A DNA stretch of 64,000 bases from JAAZKA01 sp034926225 (GTDB lineage: Bacteria; Bacillota; Clostridia; Oscillospirales; QAMX01). Position 1 is the first letter of the stretch. Every line of letters starts with the position of its first letter. The stretch lies in contig JAYFRF010000001.1 in the NCBI GenBank assembly GCA_034926225.1, positions 1-64,000 on the forward strand, written 5' to 3'. Made by a program: the position numbers and the translations under genes. Below are positions 33,467 to 42,228 of the stretch, piece by piece. The notes under the pieces were generated by a model. It did no database searches. It was not told the origin of the DNA and saw nothing but the letters and a program-made list of their open reading frames with translations.

Positions 33467-34807
33467 ATGTATAATACAGATGCCATGGGCGTTCGCATCG
33501 GTGAACTGCGGCGGGCGAAGGGGATGACGCAGGAAGCGTTCGCCAAAACGCTGGGACTTTCCCCTCAGGCGGTATCGAAATGGGAAACAGGCCTCGGCTA
33601 CCCGGATATCACGCTGCTGCCCGCCATCGCGGAAACGCTGGGCGTAAAGATTGAGACGCTGTTCGGCGCGGATCCTGATCCTGTTGCGGAAATCATGACG
33701 GCAACGCCGGTCGAGGAACCTCTCGCTGCGGAAATCGAGGAATTTCCGGAGGTGAGCGGAGAAGAACGGCTCGTCCATCAGTGGCAGGACGTCGCTTGTT
33801 ATGCCAATACAGAACCAAAGCTGCGTCATGGTGCGCGGGTAGAATTTGCGGACGGTTCCTCGGCGGATTTATCGGAGGGAACGATCGTCAACAACGGGCG
33901 TCTGTGCATTCGGCTCGAATATGCAAAACCAAAGATGGTCGAACCGATGTTTAGCGGTGACATGCATTTTATCGACACCTACAATGATGTTCATTCATTG
34001 GGTGTGAAAACATCGGGCGACGTGACAACGAGAATCCACGCGACAGACAACGGAATATGCCGCGTAGAAGCACAGGGTTCCCGTCAGTTTATGGACAGTC
34101 TGACGATCTCCAACACGAGCGGACGGTTGAAAATCGAGAACCGACAGTCGGGGAACAACGGAAGGCTTTTCAATTTCGAACGGCATGAGGAAAACCGAAT
34201 AGAAATCTGGACGGGCTTTTACGAGGGAGAGGAAGTCGAGCTTGCCATCGCCGGCTCCGGCGAAATGAACTGCGAGCCATCGTTCCAAACCGCAAAGCTT
34301 TCGATCTCCGGTTCCGGAGACGTCCATTTTTCCTCCGCAGATACCATAGAAGTCTCCATCGCCGGCTCCGGAGACATCGACTTCCAGACCGCCAAATCTG
34401 CCGACATCAGAATTGCAGGCTCCGGTGACATCACCGGGCAACTTGTTGAGGACGCTCTCAAAGTTAGCATTGCAGGTTCCGGAGACGTGAACATTCGAGA
34501 AAGCCGTCTGCGCAACCTCGAGGCTTCCATCGCCGGCTCCGGCGATGTCTCCATCGGTGAAATCGCGGCGGCGGCGGCAACAGTAACGATACGCGGCTCC
34601 GGTGACTTGACCATTCCTCGCGGGGAAATCGATTATCTAAAGGTCGACCTCTCAGGCTCCGGTGAGATGATTGCACGCGGCGTCACGGCAAATGCAGCCG
34701 ATATTGCGCTCGGCGGCACGAGCGAGATGACCATCGGCTGCATCCGCGGCAAATGGAGCTCGCGGATGTCAAAAACAGCAACCCTCACAGTCTTATCCAA
34801 CGAATAA
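33467..34807 (+). CDS. XRE-family HTH protein with C-terminal GIN-like beta-solenoid repeats
   Basis: 446 aa. N-terminal XRE domain (about 8-63, with RRAKGMTQEAFAKTLGLS and AVSKWETGLGYPD), an acidic linker, then a region (about 140-440) resembling the DUF2807/GIN or DUF4097 beta-solenoid of bacterial adhesin heads. This part carries GSGD/GSGE units spaced about 18-20 residues apart, eight clear copies between about 258 and 400. No signal peptide or TM segment is seen, so the solenoid should be cytoplasmic. The ATG follows AAGGAGG. The likely role is a DNA-binding regulator whose solenoid senses or oligomerises; the function is unknown. Convergent with the propeller gene. Confidence 0.85.
   Translation: MYNTDAMGVRIGELRRAKGMTQEAFAKTLGLSPQAVSKWETGLGYPDITLLPAIAETLGVKIETLFGADPDPVAEIMTATPVEEPLAAEIEEFPEVSGEERLVHQWQDVACYANTEPKLRHGARVEFADGSSADLSEGTIVNNGRLCIRLEYAKPKMVEPMFSGDMHFIDTYNDVHSLGVKTSGDVTTRIHATDNGICRVEAQGSRQFMDSLTISNTSGRLKIENRQSGNNGRLFNFERHEENRIEIWTGFYEGEEVELAIAGSGEMNCEPSFQTAKLSISGSGDVHFSSADTIEVSIAGSGDIDFQTAKSADIRIAGSGDITGQLVEDALKVSIAGSGDVNIRESRLRNLEASIAGSGDVSIGEIAAAAATVTIRGSGDLTIPRGEIDYLKVDLSGSGEMIARGVTANAADIALGGTSEMTIGCIRGKWSSRMSKTATLTVLSNE
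34238..34730 (+). repeat. Tandem protein-coding repeats (GSGD/E units)
   Basis: DNA units of roughly 54-60 bp with a conserved core (reads like ATCGCCGGCTCCGG) encode the GSGD/E turns of the beta-solenoid. The last unit is degenerate (GGTSE). Confidence 0.75.
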
Positions 34808-34813
34808 AATCGA

Positions 34814-34847
34814 CGGTCTCCTGCGTAAAACAGGAGACCGCTTTCTT
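34814..34847. terminator. Bidirectional terminator
   Basis: 10-bp arms CGGTCTCCTG (34814-34823) and CAGGAGACCG (34831-34840) followed by CTTTCTT. It lies between the HTH-solenoid gene and the propeller gene. Confidence 0.8.
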
Positions 34848-34860
34848 GATATAATAAGGA

Positions 34861-37113
34861 TTACAGCATTAAGATATGCACCGCGCCGATGCGATCCGCG
34901 CCGCCAACGGCAAGCATCTTCCCATCGGGGCTGACCGCAATCGCGGAGAGTACGTTCGACGCCGTCGGGCCGTCCATATAGCCGGGGGAGTTATAGTTGA
35001 TCATCCCAACCTGACGTAAGCCCTGCTCATCGTCGAAGGCGAAGATCGTCCCCATGTCCTCGTCGTCACCCGCGGTGCCGTAGAGCTTTTTCCCGTCCGT
35101 CGTCACACTCAGGCAGCGTACGGGGCCCATCGGGGCGGCATTGCCGTAGCTATATACGTTACCGTCCCGAACAGTTGCGAACAGACCGTCCTTCGTACCG
35201 ACGGCGAGTCTGCCGTCACCGAGCTTCGCTGTGGCGGTAGCCACCGCCAGATAGCGGCGTCCGGCAACCTCCGGCAGCTTCACGCCGTCCGCAAGCTCGC
35301 ATTTACCGGGTAGAAGATTCCCATCGAGCCATTTGGCCAGCCCCACCGATATATCGTCTGCGGAAACTAAGGCTGCAATCTCATACGAGTATGACAGCGG
35401 TACGTCGATCGCCCAGCGTCCGTTTTCCTCCCGCTCATCGATGCGCGTTTTTAGGATCGAGCGCCAGATCATCACGTCTTCACAGGCATCCGCCTGGGCT
35501 TTCGACGCAAAATAGGCGGTTTTTCGCGGCGAAAGCTTGAAATAGTACTTATTTTCCGTTTCTCCGCAATAGCCATGGACGTTGCCTTCGCCATCCCATG
35601 CAATGCCGCGCACCTTGGAATCCTCAATCCGCGCACCGGGCATGCTGGCAAACTTTCTCCATAGTCTGATCGGAATCACGTGTGAAATCGACACCGGCGC
35701 GAACGGATTCTTGCCGGAAACCTCCTCGCCGGCCCACTCCGGCGGCTCGGCGGCCTTCTTCCGGATATCGGCGACCTCCTCCTCAGGATACGGCGTCACC
35801 GTCATCTTCTGCGCCCAAACCGGCCCTTTCTGCTTTGCGTGCGGACGGAATTCGGCTAAGTTTATGCAGAACAGCGCGCAGCCGGAGGGCCCCTGCTGAT
35901 CGTTGATGGGACTCGACGAGCCGATACAGTAGAAGATATCGCGCTCTTTATCGAGGCACAGTACCGACGAGCCGGAATAATGATGCTCCTGCGTGCCCAT
36001 GATACCCAAAATTTCCGGCTTCGGTTCGTTTCGGAAATCCCAGCGCACCAGCAGTCTCGGATTCGGCGCGCGATAGAACTCGTCTTTGGGCTTATCGATC
36101 ATCCAGCCGGAAAGCGCATACCACAGCACCCCGTATTTATCCACACAGAACTCGTCTAAGCAGAACGGATCGATCTCGAAGTCATTGACATAATCCACCG
36201 GCGACCGCTTGCCGAGGTTTTTAACCTCGCAGGTATCCGTATCGAACAGGTACATGTTTTCCGTCGCGGTAGAAGTGAAGATAAATTCATGATCGGAGAC
36301 GTTATGCGCCTGCGAAAGATAACGGTACCAGGTATTGTTGACGAAGTTGTCGGGGAAAGCCGGCATGCGCCAGTGCATGTCCTCTATTTCCTCCGTATCG
36401 ACATTGATGCGGAACAGGAATCCGGATTTGGTCATGCCGTAGATATGCGCGTCGGGTCCGCGATGCAGGCGGTAGCAGTAAACCTCGGCAGCTTTACCGA
36501 GATCTTTTACGGTGCAGTCGTCCAGCGAATAGCGATATACATGACCACGCATAAAGCCGATCATATAATATGCATTATGCTTTGCGTCGTAGCAGGCGCC
36601 ATAGATGCTTTCACGCGGCGCGGGAATGCCCATATTGCGGGTCTCGCCGGTTTTGGGATCGTAAATCACGATGGCGGAGCCGGGGAAGCCCTCGTATACA
36701 TGATCTACATGCGCAAAGGGCATCCATTCCGGATGATGCATCGCTCGGTCTGTCGAGTGGGTCGTCGCAATCAGGCGCCCATCCGGCAGGAAATCGATCG
36801 CCTCATGCAGCTTGGAATGCGGAAGCTGACGCTTGGGCGGCAAAGTCAGCTTTTCCACGCACATGACAACCTTCGCTTCATTATTCGGATAATCGTACGC
36901 AACCAGCCTCGACTGCGCGTTATGTCCTCCTTCGTAGCACATCGCTATGTACACTGTGCCGTCGTACGGCGAAACATTCATGTCCCAGGAGCCGGGGTAG
37001 CCTGTCTTGCCGGGATCCAGCACAATACGCACGCCGTTCTGGTTGATGAGGCGGAACTTCTCCGGATCCTCATAGCGACCGAAGAAACTCGTACGACCCT
37101 TTGGAATGCTCAT
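34861..37113 (-). CDS. Large cytoplasmic beta-propeller-like protein of unknown function
   Basis: 750 aa, no signal peptide. The chain shows many short beta-propeller-like blades with Asp-Gly and Tyr-containing turns (for example SPYDGTVYIAM, LPDGRLIATT, LCLDKERDIFYCIG, SVTTDGKKLYGTAG, SPDGKMLAVGG). At least the N- and C-terminal parts look like seven-blade type quinoprotein- or WD-like propellers; a helical segment near 470-600 may link two propellers. GGAGGAGC precedes the ATG. It is the last gene of a minus-strand cluster with a ROK kinase, an epimerase and deacetylase-like genes, suggesting carbohydrate binding or modification. Enzyme activity cannot be named. Confidence 0.75.
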   Translation of the reverse strand: MSIPKGRTSFFGRYEDPEKFRLINQNGVRIVLDPGKTGYPGSWDMNVSPYDGTVYIAMCYEGGHNAQSRLVAYDYPNNEAKVVMCVEKLTLPPKRQLPHSKLHEAIDFLPDGRLIATTHSTDRAMHHPEWMPFAHVDHVYEGFPGSAIVIYDPKTGETRNMGIPAPRESIYGACYDAKHNAYYMIGFMRGHVYRYSLDDCTVKDLGKAAEVYCYRLHRGPDAHIYGMTKSGFLFRINVDTEEIEDMHWRMPAFPDNFVNNTWYRYLSQAHNVSDHEFIFTSTATENMYLFDTDTCEVKNLGKRSPVDYVNDFEIDPFCLDEFCVDKYGVLWYALSGWMIDKPKDEFYRAPNPRLLVRWDFRNEPKPEILGIMGTQEHHYSGSSVLCLDKERDIFYCIGSSSPINDQQGPSGCALFCINLAEFRPHAKQKGPVWAQKMTVTPYPEEEVADIRKKAAEPPEWAGEEVSGKNPFAPVSISHVIPIRLWRKFASMPGARIEDSKVRGIAWDGEGNVHGYCGETENKYYFKLSPRKTAYFASKAQADACEDVMIWRSILKTRIDEREENGRWAIDVPLSYSYEIAALVSADDISVGLAKWLDGNLLPGKCELADGVKLPEVAGRRYLAVATATAKLGDGRLAVGTKDGLFATVRDGNVYSYGNAAPMGPVRCLSVTTDGKKLYGTAGDDEDMGTIFAFDDEQGLRQVGMINYNSPGYMDGPTASNVLSAIAVSPDGKMLAVGGADRIGAVHILML

Positions 37114-37146
37114 GATTGCTCCTCCTTATAATAGGAATGGCCGTTT

Positions 37147-38235
37147 TCATGAAAGGCCAAACAATGTATCCCGCATGAACGCGGGGTGATAACCGTGTCG
37201 GACGCACCACTCGACGGCGGCAAACACACGCTCACGGTAATCGGGCAGGTAATGGGAATAGTCCTTATAGAAGTATTGCTCATGTATCAGCAGTTCGACA
37301 AAGCCGCGCCGCGGATAACGCACCTGATTTTCGTCGAGCGCACGGCAGACGTCAGCCGGGGTATGCTCGTTGACGTAGAGGTCGCAGGTGAAGTAGATCA
37401 TATCATACTTTGGGTCATAAAGCCCCGCGTACCGATGGGACTGCCGCGCCTGCTCATCGGTCATCTGCAGACGCAGATCGGATTCGGTGTCCGACAGCAA
37501 CCGCGACGTCACGCAGAAACAGCGCAAATTCTCGTCGCCAAACGCCCGCATACCGGCGTCGGAGCAGACATCCCAGTGCATCGTCGTCACGGGAGCAGCC
37601 CAAGCTTCCTCACCGGCGAAACGATACACCTCGCGCCGCACATCCTGTATATCTTTGACGAGGGTAGGGTAGTCCACGTTTTCGTAGATGCGGTCGGGGC
37701 GGTCGGCACGCGCATGAAACCCCAAACGAAACCAGTCCGCGTTCGCACGGAATTCATCACGGAATTTGTCCGGTATTTCGGCTAAGGTAAAGCCACCATG
37801 CTCCGGGCATTCGTAATAAATATTCATGAGTATTTTCGTCCCGTAACGGTCATGTACTTCCCACATCAGGGCGAGGTAGGGGGTCTCGAAGATAGAATGA
37901 TATGTATCGGCGTGCCGCGCGATATCCTGTAAACACCAGATATTGTCGTCGAGAGACAGCCGGTACATCCCCGTCGCTTTAGGTACCCAGTATAAGGTCG
38001 CACTGGCCGTCTCACCGGTCGTCTCATCGGTAAGTGTCAGCGGGTTCCGGTAGTCCGTCAGGGTTACAGACGCAAGATAACGTCCTTGCCCAGCTTCCTC
38101 CGCGGGTTGTCCCGATATGAAAACGCGATGCCCCGGCTCGGCTGCAAGAATGCAGTCGATGATCAGGGCGCCCGGTATACGGACGCCCGCGATATCGGAT
38201 AGCATCGCGTTATCGTGTGGGATGAGCAGACGCAT
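37147..38235 (-). CDS. Divergent polysaccharide-deacetylase-like (glycoside hydrolase/deacetylase fold) protein
   Basis: 362 aa, no signal peptide or TM. N-terminal beta-rich part (about 1-90), then an (alpha/beta) barrel-like section: RLSLDDNIWCLQDI, FRLGFHARADRPDR, VTTMHWDVCSDAG, YFTCDLYVNEHTPAD, FVELLIHEQYFYKDY. The His and Asp positions resemble NodB-type deacetylases, but the canonical TFDDG motif is not exact (SLDDN), so metal binding may be altered. GGAGGG precedes the start. Follows the signal-bearing deacetylase gene at a 16-bp gap. Probably acts on a cytoplasmic carbohydrate; this is inference. Confidence 0.65.
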   Translation of the reverse strand: MRLLIPHDNAMLSDIAGVRIPGALIIDCILAAEPGHRVFISGQPAEEAGQGRYLASVTLTDYRNPLTLTDETTGETASATLYWVPKATGMYRLSLDDNIWCLQDIARHADTYHSIFETPYLALMWEVHDRYGTKILMNIYYECPEHGGFTLAEIPDKFRDEFRANADWFRLGFHARADRPDRIYENVDYPTLVKDIQDVRREVYRFAGEEAWAAPVTTMHWDVCSDAGMRAFGDENLRCFCVTSRLLSDTESDLRLQMTDEQARQSHRYAGLYDPKYDMIYFTCDLYVNEHTPADVCRALDENQVRYPRRGFVELLIHEQYFYKDYSHYLPDYRERVFAAVEWCVRHGYHPAFMRDTLFGLS

Positions 38236-38251
38236 GGTATTTGCCCTCCGT

Positions 38252-39334
38252 CTACAGTAAATTTTTAAAGCTCGAAAGATTCATGCCTCGCCGTACATAT
38301 TCGCGCGTCCAGCGCATGACGTCGATTTTCCCGGTATACAGCGTATCGCCGCTCATGATCAGGCCATACTCGTAGTACTTCGCCGCAATTTCACGCACCT
38401 TCGCGTTCTGCTTTCCGGACGGATAACAGAGCACATACGGCACCTTTCCCGTCAGCCGCGCAATGCAGAGCCGGGACTGCATAAACTCGTACGCAAGGCT
38501 ATCCTCGGACAGCGCGGTCAGCTCCGGGTGGGTATGCGAGTGCGACTGGACGCTGACAAGCCCCGACGCGTCCATTTCCCGTATCATATCGGGTGTAACG
38601 CAGCGCGGATCGTCTAAGTTGTTTGTGACAACAAAGATCGTTGCGGAAACGTTATATTTGAGAAGGATGGGGAAAAGCTCCGTATAATTATCCCGATATC
38701 CGTCGTCAAACGTGAGCATCACCGGCTTTTCGTAATCGGACAGATACGGTAGGTCGTCAAAAGTGATCGGCGTATAACCGTTTTTTAGCAGGTATACAAT
38801 CTGCTCCTCCAGTTCCGACGGGCGGACGAACAGTTCCGGATAAACCCCCCAAGTCTCGTCAGCTACCGCGTGGTACATCAGGATCGGCAGCTTCACCTTC
38901 TCGGGGAGCGTATAGTCCGCGCCGGATGATACATACAGTGTCCGATACTCCTGATCGTAGAGCAGCCGCAGTCCTAAAAACGCTTCGAACGCGCGCACCG
39001 GCACATACGTCGCTCCGTGCCGCCACAGCGGATTTGCCTTCACATCCGTCGGCTTTCCGTCGATGTATGCACGGCTTTCCGTCAGCAGGTAACGGAACGT
39101 ATGCCCCTGATAGAGCACCATATATCCGCAGCGATGCGGAGCGGGGAGTACCGTCGCGCCCAGCCGTTCTGTAAATGCTTCCAGCGGGATATACGCCATT
39201 CCATTATAGAGGAAGCCTCCGTCTTCCTGCGGTTCACCGTCAAGGATAACGGAAATGGATACGATATCAGCCGCTGATGCGGAAACGCTCAGACAGGACA
39301 GTACCAATAAACATGAAATCCATCGTCGTATCAT
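38252..39334 (-). CDS. Secreted polysaccharide deacetylase with copper-amine-oxidase-N-like domain
   Basis: 360 aa. Signal peptide (about 1-22), a CAO-N-like domain (about 25-135, AYIPLEAF and TYVPVRAFEAF motifs), then NodB homology (about 150-350): PILMYHAVAD, TFDDGYRDN with the catalytic Asp and the metal-binding Asp, and SHSHTHPEL with the metal-binding His pair, ending in a short helical tail. Removes N- or O-acetyl groups from extracellular polysaccharide or peptidoglycan. The ATG at 39334 overlaps the upstream epimerase stop as ATGA; a TTG two codons earlier is less likely. Translationally coupled. Confidence 0.9.
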   Translation of the reverse strand: MIRRWISCLLVLSCLSVSASAADIVSISVILDGEPQEDGGFLYNGMAYIPLEAFTERLGATVLPAPHRCGYMVLYQGHTFRYLLTESRAYIDGKPTDVKANPLWRHGATYVPVRAFEAFLGLRLLYDQEYRTLYVSSGADYTLPEKVKLPILMYHAVADETWGVYPELFVRPSELEEQIVYLLKNGYTPITFDDLPYLSDYEKPVMLTFDDGYRDNYTELFPILLKYNVSATIFVVTNNLDDPRCVTPDMIREMDASGLVSVQSHSHTHPELTALSEDSLAYEFMQSRLCIARLTGKVPYVLCYPSGKQNAKVREIAAKYYEYGLIMSGDTLYTGKIDVMRWTREYVRRGMNLSSFKNLL

Positions 39335-40368
39335 ACGCAATAGGCTTTACGGAATAAATCTATTTTATTCGCACCTTCCAACACACCTAATACGACATGG
39401 TATTGCACCGATGTAAACGGCTCGATCGTCGTCAATCCTTTTGCCGCACGCTCGTCGACGCGCCCGCGCAAAAGATTGTTTGACGGCTCCAGACCCAGCG
39501 CGTAATCGCCCGCCGCCATCGACTTCCACTGTGAAAAATGTGGAAGCGCGTCGACGTTGTAACGTACATAGAACCCAAGCCCAAGCTGCTCGTTGACCGC
39601 CAGCACCGTCGCGCAGCCGTCCGCCGCCGGGAGATTCTTTTGAAAGAAAACCTGCTCCGGCACGTTGTCAAGGGGCGCGCTCATGACGTCGTACGCGGAC
39701 AGTCCCGCCGCAGCGTCCTCGTTACGCGGCGTTACCTCATGTCCGCTTCTGTAAATTTTCACACCTTCGTTCAGGAAGGGGTAGCCCAGGTTGCAATGAT
39801 AGAGAATCGCGATATCGGCAGGACGCGTCGAGAGGTTTTCAAGCGTATCGTCAATGGTAATCTCAGGGCTTGCCGCATTTGTACGTATACGGCGCGTTAA
39901 ATGCAGATTTTCCGCAAACAGCTGGGATTCCCGCAGCTTACCGCCGATTTCTATGCTGCAATCCTCGTCGTCAGTCACCGCGTAAACCTCGCTTGCTGCC
40001 GCTCCGTCCGCGCGTCCGTGCGCGGGGTAGTAGACGCCGCCCTCGGTCACGTCGCCGCCGACATTCGAAAATCCCGCGGTAAACATCATCCCGCCGTTCA
40101 TCGTGCGGCAGAACTCACCCGGAACCGTCGAAAAACGTTCGCCGGACACCAGCCCGTTCTTCGTCCGGAACGACAGATTGACGCCCTTATAAGTCATTTC
40201 ATACAAGTCGAGCCCACGGCCCTCGAGTACGGAAAATTGTAAACCCGCTCCGGAGGTCACTTCGATCGCCGCAAGCCCGCGCGCGCAACCGTCCGTATAG
40301 GTAACACGGCGAACTCCGTAGAACTGTGACGCATCTCCCGCATAGCGATACAAATCTGTTTTATTCAT
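39331..40368 (-). CDS. DUF4432 family aldose-1-epimerase-like protein
   Basis: 345 aa, galactose mutarotase-like beta-sandwich fold (DUF4432 type): EGRGLDLYEMTYKGVNLSF, NGGMMFTAGFSNVGG, PAHGRADGAAA, LYHCNLGYPFLNEG, and GLEPSNNLLRGR are in family order. Probably epimerises or recognises a sugar aldehyde; some relatives are called 'aldose 1-epimerase' in sugar-acid pathways. Lies between the ROK gene and the secreted deacetylase gene, with ATGA overlap to the latter. Cytoplasmic. Confidence 0.88.
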   Translation of the reverse strand: MNKTDLYRYAGDASQFYGVRRVTYTDGCARGLAAIEVTSGAGLQFSVLEGRGLDLYEMTYKGVNLSFRTKNGLVSGERFSTVPGEFCRTMNGGMMFTAGFSNVGGDVTEGGVYYPAHGRADGAAASEVYAVTDDEDCSIEIGGKLRESQLFAENLHLTRRIRTNAASPEITIDDTLENLSTRPADIAILYHCNLGYPFLNEGVKIYRSGHEVTPRNEDAAAGLSAYDVMSAPLDNVPEQVFFQKNLPAADGCATVLAVNEQLGLGFYVRYNVDALPHFSQWKSMAAGDYALGLEPSNNLLRGRVDERAAKGLTTIEPFTSVQYHVVLGVLEGANKIDLFRKAYCV

Positions 40369-40391
40369 GAAAACACCCCATCAATATCTAT

Positions 40392-41357
40392 TTAGAAGTT
40401 ACCCGATGCAACGGACAACGCCGCATAATCTCCGAGGTTACTGCCAAGCCCTGCCGGAACGATACTGCACACCGCAAGGGATCTCGGCAGTGCTTCTTCC
40501 GTGAGTGTCTGCATCATCGAGTCGTACAGCAGCGCACGGCTGTGCGTAAAGATACTGCCTATTACAATTCTTTCGGGGTTGAGCATATCTACAATGATAG
40601 CAAGCCCGCGTCCGAGATACTCGCCGCAGCGGCGATACACCGAAATACCGAACGGATCGCCATCCTCGGCCGCGTCTCCGACGACCTTCGCCGTAAGCGA
40701 ATCAAGCCCTTTGGGCGTCTCACAGATCGCGGGAGGTGTACCGCGCTGAATCTGCTCGATGGCCATGTACCGCGCAAGCTGGGCAATCCCGCCGCCGGAG
40801 CAAAAGCCCTCGAGCGAGCCGCATTTGCCGTAGCCGACCGGGCCGAAGCGTTCCATGCGAATGTGCCCCAGCTCACCGGCCATATCGTTGGTACCGGCAT
40901 AAAGCCGTCCGCCGAGGATGATACCAGCGCCAAGTCCCGTACCGAAGGTTAAAAAGAGCATGTTCTCGCAGCCGCGCCCCGCGCCAAACCGCCACTCGGC
41001 TACCGCGCAGGCATTCGCGTCATTCTGAAGATATGCCGGTATGCCGTATTTGCGCCGCAGAATCTCCGTGATTTCGATATTGTCCCATCCGGGCAGGTTC
41101 GGCGGCGACAGGATAACGCCTGCCTTGGAATCAAGCGGTCCTCCGCAGGATACACCGGCACCCGACAGCTGACTCGGACGGATCTCCTCATCCTCGAGCA
41201 GTGCGTCAGCCTGCTCCATCATCATTTTCAGCGCTGCACCGCATTCATCCGGTGTCGGAAACTTTCGCTTTACGATCACACGGCATGCATCCTGCTCCAC
41301 CTGTCCCAAGCTCACCGCGCACTTCGTTCCACCGATGTCAAATCCTAAGCAATACAT
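40392..41357 (-). CDS. ROK family sugar kinase/regulator-like protein (no HTH)
   Basis: 321 aa. N-terminal ATP-site FDIGGTK, GVSCGGPLDSKAG, NDANACAVAEWRFGAGRGCENMLFLTFGTGLGAGII, shortened to NDANACAVAEW, and GELGHIRM. No N-terminal HTH, so a kinase (glucokinase, N-acetylglucosamine or allose kinase type) is more likely than a repressor. The usual zinc motif CxCGxxGCxE is replaced by YGKCGSLEGFCSG, with fewer cysteines. AGGAGGTG lies before the ATG. First gene of the epimerase/deacetylase/propeller run, so it probably phosphorylates the released sugar. Confidence 0.88.
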   Translation of the reverse strand: MYCLGFDIGGTKCAVSLGQVEQDACRVIVKRKFPTPDECGAALKMMMEQADALLEDEEIRPSQLSGAGVSCGGPLDSKAGVILSPPNLPGWDNIEITEILRRKYGIPAYLQNDANACAVAEWRFGAGRGCENMLFLTFGTGLGAGIILGGRLYAGTNDMAGELGHIRMERFGPVGYGKCGSLEGFCSGGGIAQLARYMAIEQIQRGTPPAICETPKGLDSLTAKVVGDAAEDGDPFGISVYRRCGEYLGRGLAIIVDMLNPERIVIGSIFTHSRALLYDSMMQTLTEEALPRSLAVCSIVPAGLGSNLGDYAALSVASGNF

Positions 41358-41415
41358 GTGCGCACCTCCTTAAATTCGTTTATACTGCCTATTCATTATA
41401 CCGGGTCGGCTCTCT

Positions 41416-42228
41416 TTACTTCCTATAAGCACATACGGCGAATGCCACTTGCGTTTTCAGACTCTCAAGAGCCGCAAGTTTTTCCTGATCTTTTCGAGCA
41501 GTCTTATAGTAGTAAGGCGTCATCATAAATAGGTTTTCGATAGCGGCATGCCCTTCCAGCGTGATCTCATAATGCAGCTCACGCCTGGAAAGCAGGGTAA
41601 ATCCTTCCTGCTCGTCCGAGTCTACCTTATTCCGGTAAGGCTCGTCATAAACAGACTTTTTCAGCTCCCAAAGATGATCTTCCAACGGATACGCCATGAT
41701 AAAGGTGCCGTCTCGGGTTAATACACGGCCGAATTCCGCAAGACACAACGGCGAAAACACCGACAGCAGCATATCGCAGCCAGCATCGGCTACCGGTAAT
41801 TCGTATACGCTCGCGACGGCAAGCTGTATTTCCCGGTCGCGTTTCCCCGCCGCTGTCAGCGCGTCGCGGGAGATATCCACACCGAAAACAACCGGCGACA
41901 GCCCCGCAGCTTCCAGCGTCGCTTTCACATGGGCGGTATAATATCCCTCGCCGCATCCCGCGTCAAAAACTCGCACACCGGGTCGCGCATACTCTGCCGC
42001 CGTCTCCGCAAGGGCATCCGCGAGCGTGTGATAGTACCCACCGTCGAGGAAGTCCCGCCGCGCGCGTACCATCAGGCGGTCATCGCCGTGATTGCCCCCG
42101 CCGCGAGACAGGAGAAGGTTAACATAACCGTGTTTCGCTCGGTCAAACGCGTGCCCTGAGGGGCAAACGAGTCCGGACGCGTTTTCACTCAGCGGTTGTT
42201 TGCAGTTCGGACAGAGAAACCTACTCAT
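41416..42228 (-). CDS. 23S rRNA (guanine-N1)-methyltransferase, RlmA-type
   Basis: 270 aa. N-terminal zinc-ribbon with CPNCKQPL and CPSGHAFDRAKHGYVNLL (Cys6, Cys9, Cys22, His26), a hallmark of RlmA/RrmA that contacts rRNA, then a class I methyltransferase fold with FDAGCGEGYY and VFGVDISRDAL, and a SVFSPLCLAEFGRVLTRDG strand, shortened to SVFSPLCLAEFGRVL. Methylates G745 or G748 in 23S rRNA helix 35; in Gram-positives the tylosin-resistance TlrB type acts at G748. The ATG overlaps the MetY stop by 4 bp. The neighbour is only accidentally linked in function. Confidence 0.9.
   Translation of the reverse strand: MSRFLCPNCKQPLSENASGLVCPSGHAFDRAKHGYVNLLLSRGGGNHGDDRLMVRARRDFLDGGYYHTLADALAETAAEYARPGVRVFDAGCGEGYYTAHVKATLEAAGLSPVVFGVDISRDALTAAGKRDREIQLAVASVYELPVADAGCDMLLSVFSPLCLAEFGRVLTRDGTFIMAYPLEDHLWELKKSVYDEPYRNKVDSDEQEGFTLLSRRELHYEITLEGHAAIENLFMMTPYYYKTARKDQEKLAALESLKTQVAFAVCAYRK

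Noticed and set aside
34238..34730. CRISPR array or tandem satellite in the repeat region
   Set aside because: The repeats are in-frame codons of a protein with variable spacing, not identical direct repeats with unique spacers.
36289..37131. 280-residue plus-strand frame opposite the propeller gene
   Set aside because: Antisense shadow without recognisable motifs; the minus-strand gene reads as repeated beta blades.
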